The notes under the pieces were generated by a model. It searched no databases and was not told the origin of the DNA. It worked only from the letters and a program-made list of their open reading frames with translations. A program made the position numbers and the translations under genes. From Klebsiella michiganensis (GTDB lineage: Bacteria; Pseudomonadota; Gammaproteobacteria; Enterobacterales; Enterobacteriaceae), in assembly GCA_000963575.1 (NCBI GenBank), contig CP011077.1:4588001-4652000 (forward strand): a stretch of 64,000 nucleotides of DNA. Reading direction: 5' to 3'. How positions within the stretch are numbered: position 1 is the first letter of the stretch; each line of letters opens with the position of its first letter. Positions 1 to 8,300 of the stretch are shown one piece after another.

Positions 1-457
1 TCCACGCCGTTTCAAGTCCCACCGTGAGGCCGGCTTCCAGCCCCTTACGTAGCCAGCTTCGCCCATCCCACAGAAATAAATTCTTTGCGGTTTGTTGGGA
101 AAGCGTCGAGGCACCTCGCACCCTTTTTTCATTTCGTTCATTGTGGGCCAGCGCCTTTTCTATGGCATCGGTATCAAAGCCCCAGTGCTCCGGAAACTTT
201 TGATCCTCAGAGGCGATCACCGCCAGTCCCATCCACGGCGAAATATCATCCATGGAAACCCAGTCAGAATGGGCAACGTAACCGAAGTTGCCGCTAAACC
301 ACGCGCTGAACTGCCGTTCTACCATCACCGCGGAAAAAGGCACCGGGAGGAAGCGGAAAGCCAGGATGCCCATGAACCACACGGCCAAAACCGCCAGAAA
401 AGCTTTCAGCAGCCAGCGCTTAACCCACTGCCACGGCGCGAAACGCCCTTTACTCAT
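1..457 (-). CDS. mtgA: Monofunctional biosynthetic peptidoglycan transglycosylase (5' part)
   Basis: Polymerises lipid II into glycan strands at the periplasmic face of the inner membrane. Translating the minus strand from the ATG at 457-455 gives about 152 residues starting MSKGRFAPWQW. A membrane anchor covers roughly residues 15-35, followed by the GT51-family segment IASEDQKFPEHWGFD, which holds the catalytic Glu, and then RGASTLSQQTAKNLFLW. Both segments are diagnostic of MtgA and class A PBPs, and the short N-terminus with no transpeptidase points to MtgA. The ATG overlaps the elbB stop as ATGA (454-457), so the two are translationally coupled. The C-terminal part lies beyond base 1. 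Confidence 0.95.
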   Translation of the reverse strand, partial: MSKGRFAPWQWVKRWLLKAFLAVLAVWFMGILAFRFLPVPFSAVMVERQFSAWFSGNFGYVAHSDWVSMDDISPWMGLAVIASEDQKFPEHWGFDTDAIEKALAHNERNEKRVRGASTLSQQTAKNLFLWDGRSWLRKGLEAGLTVGLETAW

Positions 458-1107
458 GCGCTCAGTTCCAGCACGCGGGCAACCAGCTTGTCGATCCCCA
501 CGGCGGCTTCAGCGATGTTTTGCGCCAGCATGTAAGCAGGCGTTGTGACAACTTTCTGTTCTTCATCCACCACGATATCGTCTACCGGGCAAGGGATGTG
601 CTCTGCCCCCATGGCTTCCAGCAGCTCAGCGGTATCGATGTCGGTGCCGATGGTCAGGCGCAGAGGCATATCCAGAATCTTTGGCAACATCGCCGGGGCA
701 ATACACATAAAGCCGAGGGGCTTGCCCTGGTCGTGACATTCCCGGGCCAGGCGACGGAGATCGGCGTCAACCTCGCAATCAGCGCCCTGTGAAGCAAAGG
801 TGCTTAGGTTTTTCGCCGCGCCAAACCCCCCAGGCACGATCAATGCGTCGAGGTTTTCTGACAAAGCTTCACGTAAAGGTTGAATATTGCCGCGAGTAAT
901 ACGCGCAGCTTCCACCAGAACGCCGCGCGTCTCTGTCGCAGGCTCACCGGTTAAATGATCGATCACATCCGACTGGGGTTTATCCGGCGCGAAGCAAACC
1001 GCTTCCGCCCCTGCGCGAGAAATGGCCAACAGCGTCAATACGGCTTCATGAATCTCACTGCCGTCATAAACCCCACAGCCGCTCAGCACTACACCTATTT
1101 TTTTCAT
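454..1107 (-). CDS. elbB: DJ-1/PfpI-family glyoxalase ElbB
   Basis: 217 residues, the usual length of the E. coli protein. It has the class I glutamine amidotransferase-like (DJ-1/PfpI) fold: an N-terminal GVVLSGCGVYDGSE, LIVPGGFGAAKNLS near residue 90, and a nucleophile-elbow region GFMCIAPAM with Cys near residue 135. E. coli ElbB has glyoxalase III-like activity in vitro; its physiological role (isoprenoid biosynthesis in early reports) is unsettled. It lies downstream of arcB on the same strand and is coupled to mtgA through a 4-bp stop/start overlap. The ArcZ gene occupies the arcB-elbB gap on the opposite strand. Confidence 0.95.
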   Translation of the reverse strand: MKKIGVVLSGCGVYDGSEIHEAVLTLLAISRAGAEAVCFAPDKPQSDVIDHLTGEPATETRGVLVEAARITRGNIQPLREALSENLDALIVPGGFGAAKNLSTFASQGADCEVDADLRRLARECHDQGKPLGFMCIAPAMLPKILDMPLRLTIGTDIDTAELLEAMGAEHIPCPVDDIVVDEEQKVVTTPAYMLAQNIAEAAVGIDKLVARVLELSA

Positions 1108-1227
1108 CCGTCAGTTCCTTATCGTTCCGGGTGAATCAGTCTCAACCAGGTTAATTTGATCGCTATGCTTCACATATTTTACTGATTCACGTAACAAATA
1201 TTATAAGGTTTGCTATCTTATATGGCT

Positions 1228-1348
1228 GACAGCCCGCGAATTGCTGGTTGTGCCATTCGATAATTCAACGCTAAAAAAGGCGCAACCCTGTTTTCCCTGG
1301 TGTTGGCGCAGTATTCGCGCACCCCGGCCTGGCCGGGGTCATTTTTTT
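1228..1348 (+). ncRNA. arcZ: Hfq-dependent small RNA ArcZ (RyhA/SraH)
   Basis: The conserved 3' half is unmistakable: CCCTGGTGTTGGCGCAG at 1295-1311, then TATTCGCGC, then a terminator stem (ACCCCGGC at 1321-1328 pairing with GCCGGGGT at 1332-1339) and seven T's at 1342-1348. This matches E. coli ArcZ, including the processed form of about 56 nt, which would start near 1291. The 5' half is less conserved, so the start is approximate; TATCTT at 1214-1219 is a possible -10. As in E. coli it is encoded opposite arcB, and its T-tract lies over the last codons (Lys-Lys-stop) of arcB. ArcZ is known to activate rpoS translation, and ArcA represses it. Confidence 0.9.
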
Positions 1349-3681
1349 CCAGCGTCAGCAACCCACGCCTTTAATACGCTAACGTCATGTTGCCACTCTT
1401 GTTTCAGCTCTTCGATCCATTCACCGACATTATCAGACCACGCAGGTAAGTCCGGAGATTGAATTTGCTGGGCAACTTGCTGTAAATGCCGCAAACCAAC
1501 GGAACCCGCCGCGCCTTTTATTTTGTGCCCCTCTTCCACCACGCCTTTGTTATCCCGCGCGGTCATATTGGAATCGAGAACCTCTAAATAACCCGGCATC
1601 ATTTTTTCAAACATCGCCAGGCCATCGGTAATGAGTTTTGGCCCCACCAGCTCGATATATTGTTCGAGCATCGGAATATCGAGTAACGCTTGCTGTTTTT
1701 CACTATCGACTTTTGTCACCGTAGGCTCCTTGTCCGTTATCTGGTTATCCCAGAATTTTTGGATCATCGACATCAAGGCCGGCACGGCGAGCGGCTTACT
1801 CAGCACATCGTCCATCCCGGCCTCAAGATACTCAGTCTTGTTTTTCAGCACATTGGCCGTTAACGCCACCAGCGGCGGCAGCTCATCTTTGCTAAAACGC
1901 TTATTCAGTTCGCGGGAGATATCCAGGCCGGTCATATCCGGCAGTTGGATATCCAGCAGCACAAGGTCATATTCACCCGGCATAAACATTTCCAGCGCGT
2001 CTTTACCGGTCATTGCTACATCCACGCTGTTGCCCAGCTTCTCAAGTACCGAACGCGCGACGATAACGTTAAGCTCAATATCCTCTACCAGCAGTACGTG
2101 CAGCGCCGGCAGCGGCATATCGTCATCTTCAAGCGTGTCTTCTACTTCCTCCGCCACGCTCGGTGCATGAACGGTCAGCGTGAACAGCGATCCTTCACCC
2201 GGCTTGCTGGTGACGGTGATGTCTCCGCCCATGCTTTTCGCCAGACGGCGAGAAACCGCAAGCCCAATCCCGGTTCCGGTCGCCGGCTTGCCGCCGTGAC
2301 TGTCTTTGACCTGATAGTACATAGCAAAAATTTTGTCCTGCTCGTCCACCGGAATACCAATCCCGGAGTCCTGAACCTCAAAGCGCAGACAGCTCTCTTC
2401 TTCATAACGAACGCGCACCGTGACCAATCCCCCTTTCGGCGTGAACTTCACGGCATTGCTGATCAGGTTCCAGAGGATCTGGCGTAAGCGCGTTCCGTCC
2501 GTTACTACCTTATGCGGCAGCGGTAGTGTTGGGTCCATCACAAACGACAGCCCTTTCTGCTGAGCCTGAAGCCCGGAGAGGTTCTCCAGATCGGCCAGGA
2601 AGCTGGTGAAATCAACCGGCTGGTTATCGAGCTGCACTTTGCGGCGCTCGAGCTTATCCATATCGATAATATCGTTGAAAATATTGCCAAGCGTGATGGC
2701 AGAGACATGAATCGTTTTCAGATAGTTGGTCTGCTCGGCGGTGAGATCGGTGTCCAGCAGAATGCGGCTCAGGCCGACAATGCCGTTAAGCGGCGTACGC
2801 AGCTCGTGGCTGATGGTAGAGATAAAGGTGGTCTTATCCCGGCTCGCACGTTCCAGTGCGTCCTGGTAGCGTTTACGCTCGGTAATATCGCGGCCAAAGC
2901 CCATCAGCCCGTGGCGTTTACCGACGCGGTCGTAGTAAGGCACTTTACGAATTTCAAAACAGGCTTTGCGCCCATCCGGATAATCCAGCCACTGCTCATA
3001 GGTCAGAGACACATTGTGGCGGAACACTTTTTCATCGGTTTCCAGCACTTTATCAGCGGCTTCTGCAGAATAAACGTCCTGCGGCTTAAGGTGAATCAGC
3101 TGTTTCTCGCTCTTACCGGTCAGCAGTTCCATCGCCCGGTTACAGCCTGAAAACTCCCGATCTTCATTGCGGTAGAAGACCAGATCGGGAGAAGCATCGA
3201 GGAAAGAACGCAGGAAAGAGGATTGCTGTTCGAGCCGGATCTGCGTCTCTTCACGCTCCTGCATCTCAACTTTAAGCTGCTCCAGCATGGTCTGGCGCTC
3301 AGCCTCGGCTTTTACACGGTCGGCGATTTCCTGATTTAGCTGGGAGATATTGTCCTTCAGCTGCACGTTGAGAATGAGGTCGCGCTCGCGCATTTCCTCC
3401 AGCTTCTCCACCAGCTTCGACAGCCGCTGCCTGGACTCCTCGAGCTGTTCTACAACAACCGACAGGAAGTAAACCGCCCAGGGGGTAATCAACAAACCAA
3501 AGAAGATAGAGCGAACAACGTCGATACTTTCAACCTGGCCGCGCAGCAGCATGGTGACGGCCATTTGCACCACCATCGCCAGCAGGACAAGCGCCGAGGC
3601 CAGCAGCAGGGAGAAGCGGACCAGCCCCAGCTTCACCATAAGATCAACGTAATACTGCGCCAATAACCGAATTTGCTTCAT
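1339..3681 (-). CDS. arcB: Anaerobic/redox tripartite sensor kinase ArcB
   Basis: Hybrid histidine kinase that phosphorylates ArcA when the quinone pool is reduced. 780 residues (E. coli 778). In order: two membrane segments (about 22-46 and 57-78) with almost no periplasmic loop, a coiled coil to about 145, a PAS domain (about 150-270), HisKA with the phospho-acceptor His292 in ISHELRTPLNG, an ATPase domain with DSGIGIP and GTGIGLAVSRRLA, a receiver domain with VLLDIQLPDMTGLD, and a C-terminal HPt domain with EEGHKIKGAAGSVG. The redox-active cysteines known from E. coli, Cys180 and Cys241, are both at the same positions. The last three codons overlap the ArcZ terminator on the other strand. 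Confidence 0.98.
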   Translation of the reverse strand: MKQIRLLAQYYVDLMVKLGLVRFSLLLASALVLLAMVVQMAVTMLLRGQVESIDVVRSIFFGLLITPWAVYFLSVVVEQLEESRQRLSKLVEKLEEMRERDLILNVQLKDNISQLNQEIADRVKAEAERQTMLEQLKVEMQEREETQIRLEQQSSFLRSFLDASPDLVFYRNEDREFSGCNRAMELLTGKSEKQLIHLKPQDVYSAEAADKVLETDEKVFRHNVSLTYEQWLDYPDGRKACFEIRKVPYYDRVGKRHGLMGFGRDITERKRYQDALERASRDKTTFISTISHELRTPLNGIVGLSRILLDTDLTAEQTNYLKTIHVSAITLGNIFNDIIDMDKLERRKVQLDNQPVDFTSFLADLENLSGLQAQQKGLSFVMDPTLPLPHKVVTDGTRLRQILWNLISNAVKFTPKGGLVTVRVRYEEESCLRFEVQDSGIGIPVDEQDKIFAMYYQVKDSHGGKPATGTGIGLAVSRRLAKSMGGDITVTSKPGEGSLFTLTVHAPSVAEEVEDTLEDDDMPLPALHVLLVEDIELNVIVARSVLEKLGNSVDVAMTGKDALEMFMPGEYDLVLLDIQLPDMTGLDISRELNKRFSKDELPPLVALTANVLKNKTEYLEAGMDDVLSKPLAVPALMSMIQKFWDNQITDKEPTVTKVDSEKQQALLDIPMLEQYIELVGPKLITDGLAMFEKMMPGYLEVLDSNMTARDNKGVVEEGHKIKGAAGSVGLRHLQQVAQQIQSPDLPAWSDNVGEWIEELKQEWQHDVSVLKAWVADAGKK

Positions 3682-3742
3682 GGAACGATTCCTTCGTCTT
3701 GGATGCGCTAAATATACCGCAAAAAGGAACCGGGCTCAGGAT

Positions 3743-4675
3743 TTACGATAGAACTGAGAGATCCCACGGTGTTCCCAGCGCCGAGCCCTGCGCGCCGTGC
3801 GCCAGCAAATACCGGTTTATATCGACCATAGCGGCCCAGCGGTTCTCACACCATAAAGGCGCAAGTAAGGTTGGACGCCGGGCGTGAGCCGAAATGCGAT
3901 GGAACACCACATCAAGCGGCGTATGGCGAATCATTTCTCCCGCAGTGACGACGTACTCATCCAGCGCAATCCCCTCCAGGCGACCTGCTCGCCAACTTTT
4001 GGCCATCGTACTGCCGTCCACGATATGCAAAGGGTGCAGCTTCAGGCCGTCCACGCCGGTTTCAACCACCTTCGCCAGCGTATCCATACATTGCTGCTGG
4101 CCTTCACCGGGCAAACCGACAATCAGATGGCCGCAAACCTTTAAACCTCGCGCCCGGGCCCGGCATGTAGTCTCCTGATAACAAGCGAAGTCGTGCCCAC
4201 GGTTAATCCGATGCAGCGTTTTGTCATTCGCCGTCTGCAACCCCAGTTCCAGCCACACTTCATAGCCCTGTGCATGATAATCGCTGAGTAAATCCAGCAC
4301 GCTGTCGGGCACGCAGTCAGGCCGGGTTCCGACGCACAGCCCCACAATGCTGGTCTGGCTCACCGCCTGTTGGTACATCGACCGCAGCACCTGCACCTCA
4401 GCCCAGGTGCTGGTATAGGCCTGGAAATAGGCCAGATAACGCTGAGCGCGATTCACCCGGCTAGCCTGGTGTGCGAGCTGTTCGGCAATGGAATTATGCT
4501 GCTGGTCTTCGTCTGCAAAAGAGGCCACGTTGCAAAAAGTGCAGCCGCCTCGCCCGATAGTGCCGTCGCGATTAGGGCAACTGAAACCGCCATGCAGCGT
4601 GAGTTTATGGACTTTTTGCCCATAGCGACGAGAGAGATCGCCGCCAAACATATTGACTAATTTCTGTAACTGCAT
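3743..4675 (-). CDS. yhcC: Radical SAM protein YhcC
   Basis: 310 residues from the ATG at 4675, chosen because the protein then begins MQLQKLVNMFGGDL as in E. coli (309 residues); the open frame extends 18 codons further upstream without similarity. It contains the radical SAM cluster region CPNRDGTIGRGGCTFCN near residues 33-48 and the Elp3-like segments LCVGTRPDCVPD and LELGLQTAND. The substrate is not established. It is transcribed away from gltB, with a gap of nearly 700 bp between the two start codons. Confidence 0.95.
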   Translation of the reverse strand: MQLQKLVNMFGGDLSRRYGQKVHKLTLHGGFSCPNRDGTIGRGGCTFCNVASFADEDQQHNSIAEQLAHQASRVNRAQRYLAYFQAYTSTWAEVQVLRSMYQQAVSQTSIVGLCVGTRPDCVPDSVLDLLSDYHAQGYEVWLELGLQTANDKTLHRINRGHDFACYQETTCRARARGLKVCGHLIVGLPGEGQQQCMDTLAKVVETGVDGLKLHPLHIVDGSTMAKSWRAGRLEGIALDEYVVTAGEMIRHTPLDVVFHRISAHARRPTLLAPLWCENRWAAMVDINRYLLAHGAQGSALGTPWDLSVLS

Positions 4676-5354
4676 AATCTGATGGGCCGTCCCGAAAAAG
4701 GGGCCTAGCCTGCCATTTTCTTCTCGCACCGGCGATGACCTGGATCAATCGCTTCGGCGCAGCCTTACCTATTGCATAAAAACCCAGAATAAGTGCAACT
4801 CTATTCACGTCGGACTTGATTACTTTTCCTTATGACGTTGCCCTTTATTTAAAGAATATGACGAGGGGTTAAAAACAGTGGCATGCTGCACTCCACGGGG
4901 GTTAAGCAGCATATCATGCTGGCAATACCACTCATGCCAGCATGGTCTGGAGTTTCAAGCGCTTTAGGATAGTGAGGACGATCACAGAACGCCCGGCGTT
5001 CGCCGAGCCATCGCCGCAGGAAAAAAAGCTAAAAATTCCATTATATTCATATCGTTACCCTACTCTTAGTACAATTCTGTATAAATAAGAATGCCATTTG
5101 ACCTGTGTGCTCTTTCCCGATAAGTTGGAAATCCGCTGGAAGCTTTCTGGATGGGTTCTGTGCCCATCATATTTATGCAGTAATTGAGATTCCCTCTAAA
5201 GCAAGTCCTCAACACTTGTGACACCGGATGCGTTGGACATTAAGAGGGCGACACGCGAGGCAAGCGTAAGATGCGCAAACCCCGTCGCCATGCCCTTGCT
5301 GCGTCCATGCGCAAACGGTTGGGAGTAACGTAGAGCCTGGGGAGGTTCACTGAT
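4676..5354. promoter_or_regulatory. yhcC-gltB intergenic region with gltB control region and leader
   Basis: 679 bp without a long reading frame. In E. coli this region carries binding sites for Lrp, IHF and ArgR and a long untranslated leader; similar use is inferred here. Directly visible are two inverted repeats, ATGCTGC/GCAGCAT around 4883-4912 and a perfect 10-bp CATGCTGGCA/TGCCAGCATG pair at 4915-4924 and 4935-4944. A candidate sigma-70 promoter is TTGACC near 5099 with TAAGTT 17 nt downstream. AT-rich TGTATAAATAAGAAT near 5079 resembles an ARG half-site but is weak. A short reading frame is listed separately. GGGGAGG at 5340-5346 is the gltB ribosome-binding site. Confidence 0.55.
5271..5333 (+). 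CDS. Possible 20-codon leader ORF upstream of gltB
   Basis: ATG at 5271 opens a 20-codon frame, MRKPRRHALAASMRKRLGVT, ending at TAG 5331-5333, 21 nt before the gltB ATG. GAGG lies about 10 nt upstream as a possible Shine-Dalgarno. The residues RKPRRHAL match, from memory, the N-terminal extension (MTRKPRRHAL...) drawn in some annotations of E. coli GltB. Here the frame is in phase with gltB but closed by a stop, so it cannot be part of GltB. It may be a small upstream ORF, or simply conserved leader RNA that happens to be open. Translation is unproven. Confidence 0.35.
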   Translation: MRKPRRHALAASMRKRLGVT

Positions 5355-8300
5355 ATGTTGTACGATAAATCCCTTGAGAAGGATAACTGTGGTTTCGGCC
5401 TGATCGCCCACATAGAAGGCGAACCTAGCCACAAGGTAGTGCGTACCGCTATTCACGCGCTAGCCCGTATGCAGCACCGTGGTGCCATCCTTGCCGACGG
5501 TAAAACCGGCGATGGCTGTGGTCTGCTGCTGCAAAAACCCGATCGTTTCTTCCGCATTGTTGCAGAAGAACGCCATTGGCGTTTGGCCAAGAACTATGCC
5601 GTTGGCATGATTTTCTTGAACCAGGATGACGCGCTTGCCCGCGCCAGCCGCCGCATTGTTGAAGAAGAGCTGCAAAACGAAACCCTGTCTATTGTTGGCT
5701 GGCGTGAAGTGCCGGTGAATAAAGACGTGCTCGGTGAAATCGCCCTCTCCTCTCTGCCACGTATTGAACAAATTTTCGTTAACGCACCCGCGGGCTGGCG
5801 TCCGCGTGATATGGAACGCCGCCTGTTTATCGCCCGTCGCCGTATCGAAAAACGTATCCAGGAAGATAAAGACTTCTATATCTGCAGTCTGTCTAACCTG
5901 GTGAACATTTATAAAGGCCTGTGTATGCCGGCAGATCTGCCGCGCTTCTACCTGGACCTGGCGGACCTGCGCCTGGAATCGGCCATTTGCCTGTTCCACC
6001 AGCGTTTCTCCACCAACACCGTGCCGCGCTGGCCGCTGGCTCAGCCGTTCCGTTATCTGGCCCACAACGGTGAAATCAATACCATCACCGGTAACCGCCA
6101 ATGGGCACGCGCCCGTACCTATAAATTCCAGACGCCGCTGATCCCCGATCTGCACGATGCCGCACCGTTCGTAAACGAAACCGGTTCCGACTCCAGTTCC
6201 ATGGATAACATGCTTGAGCTGCTGCTGGCGGGCGGGATGGATATCGTGCGCGCCATGCGTCTGCTGGTTCCGCCAGCATGGCAGAACAACCCAAACATGG
6301 ATCCTGAGCTGCGTGCCTTCTTCGACTTTAACTCCATGCACATGGAGCCGTGGGATGGCCCGGCCGGTATCGTGATGTCCGACGGGCGCTTCGCCGCCTG
6401 TAACCTGGACCGTAACGGCCTGCGTCCGGCACGCTACGTGATAACCAAAGACAAGCTCATTACCTGCGCCTCTGAAGTCGGGATCTGGGACTACCAGCCG
6501 GATGAAGTGGTTGAGAAAGGCCGCGTTGGTCCGGGCGAACTGATGGTTATTGATACCCGCGTGGGGCGCATTCTGCATTCCGCCGAAACCGATGCTGAGC
6601 TGAAAAGCCGCCATCCTTATAAAGAGTGGATGGAGAACAACGTTCGCCGCCTGGTGCCGTTTGAAGATCTGCCGGATGAAAAAGTGGGCTCGCGGGAACT
6701 GGATGACGACACGCTTGCCAGCTACCAGAAACAGTTTAACTACAGCAGCGAAGAGCTGGATTCAGTGATCCGCGTGCTGGGCGAAAATGGCCAGGAAGCC
6801 GTGGGCTCAATGGGCGATGATACCCCATTCGCCGTGCTTTCCAGCCAGCCACGCATTATTTACGACTACTTCCGTCAGCAGTTTGCGCAGGTGACAAACC
6901 CGCCAATCGACCCGCTGCGTGAAGCGCACGTCATGTCCCTGGCCACCAGCATCGGCCGCGAAATGAACGTCTTCTGCGAGGCAGAAGGCCAGGCGCACCG
7001 CCTGAGCTTCAAATCGCCAATTCTGCTGTGGTCTGATTTCCAGCAGCTCACCACGCTGGAAGAAGAGCATTATCGCGCCGATACGCTCGACATCACCTAT
7101 GACGTGACAGAGAAGTCGCTGCACGAAACCGTGATGGCACTTTGCGACGAAGCTGAACGCATGGTACGTAACGGCACCGTCTTGCTGGTGCTGTCCGACC
7201 GTAATATTGCCAAAAATCGCCTGCCGGTTCCGGCCCCGATGGCCGTGGGCGCTATCCAGACGCGTCTCGTCGAGAAGAGCCTGCGCTGTGACGCCAACAT
7301 CATTGTTGAGACCGCCAGCGCCCGTGACCCGCACCACTTTGCCGTGCTGCTCGGTTTCGGGGCAACGGCTATCTACCCGTACCTCGCCTATGAAACCCTG
7401 GCGAAGCTGGTCGATAACGGCGCTATCGACAAAAACTACCGCACCGTGATGCAGAACTACCGCAACGGCATCAATAAAGGGCTGTACAAGATCATGTCCA
7501 AAATGGGCATCTCGACTATCGCCTCCTACCGTTGCTCTAAGCTGTTTGAAGCCGTCGGTCTGCACAAAGAAGTGTCCGAGCTTTGCTTCCAGGGTGCGGT
7601 CAGCCGTATCGGCGGCGCGGGCTTTAGTGACTTCCAGCAGGATCTGCTGAACCTGTCCAAACGTGCCTGGCTGGTACGTAAACCGCTTGATCAAGGCGGC
7701 CAGCTGAAGTTCGTCCACGGTGGGGAATACCATGCCTACAACCCGGACGTGGTGCAGACGCTGCAAAAAGCGGTACAAAGCGGCGAGTACAGCGACTATC
7801 AGCAGTATGCGAAATTGGTTAACGAGCGCCCGGTTGCGACGCTGCGCGATATGCTTGCGCTGAATCCGCAGGACGAATCAATCAAGATTGAAGACGTTGA
7901 GCCAGCGACCGAACTGTTCAAACGCTTCGATACCGCGGCAATGTCCATCGGCGCCCTGAGCCCGGAAGCACACGAATCCCTGGCTGAAGCGATGAACAGC
8001 ATCGGCGGGAACTCTAACTCCGGCGAAGGCGGTGAAGATCCGGCGCGCTACGGCACCAATAAAGTGTCCCGTATCAAGCAGGTTGCTTCCGGTCGTTTCG
8101 GCGTGACGCCTGCTTATCTGGTCAATGCCGACGTTATCCAGATCAAAGTCGCGCAGGGCGCGAAGCCGGGCGAAGGCGGCCAGCTGCCGGGCGATAAAGT
8201 AACGCCTTATATCGCCAAGCTGCGTTATTCCGTGCCGGGCGTAACGCTGATTTCACCTCCGCCTCACCACGATATCTACTCTATCGAGGATCTGGCGCAG

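Noticed and set aside
1320..1348. Terminator for arcB
   Set aside because: The T-tract is on the plus strand, so the hairpin ends ArcZ, not the minus-strand arcB.
5262..5354. N-terminal extension of GltB as in some E. coli annotations
   Set aside because: An in-frame TAG at 5331-5333 closes it, and the 11-residue propeptide before Cys12 fixes the start at 5355.
5460..6614. Long antisense frame (384 codons) inside gltB
   Set aside because: It lies fully within a well-conserved gene, has no recognisable domain or ribosome site, and is a by-product of the GC-rich codon pattern.
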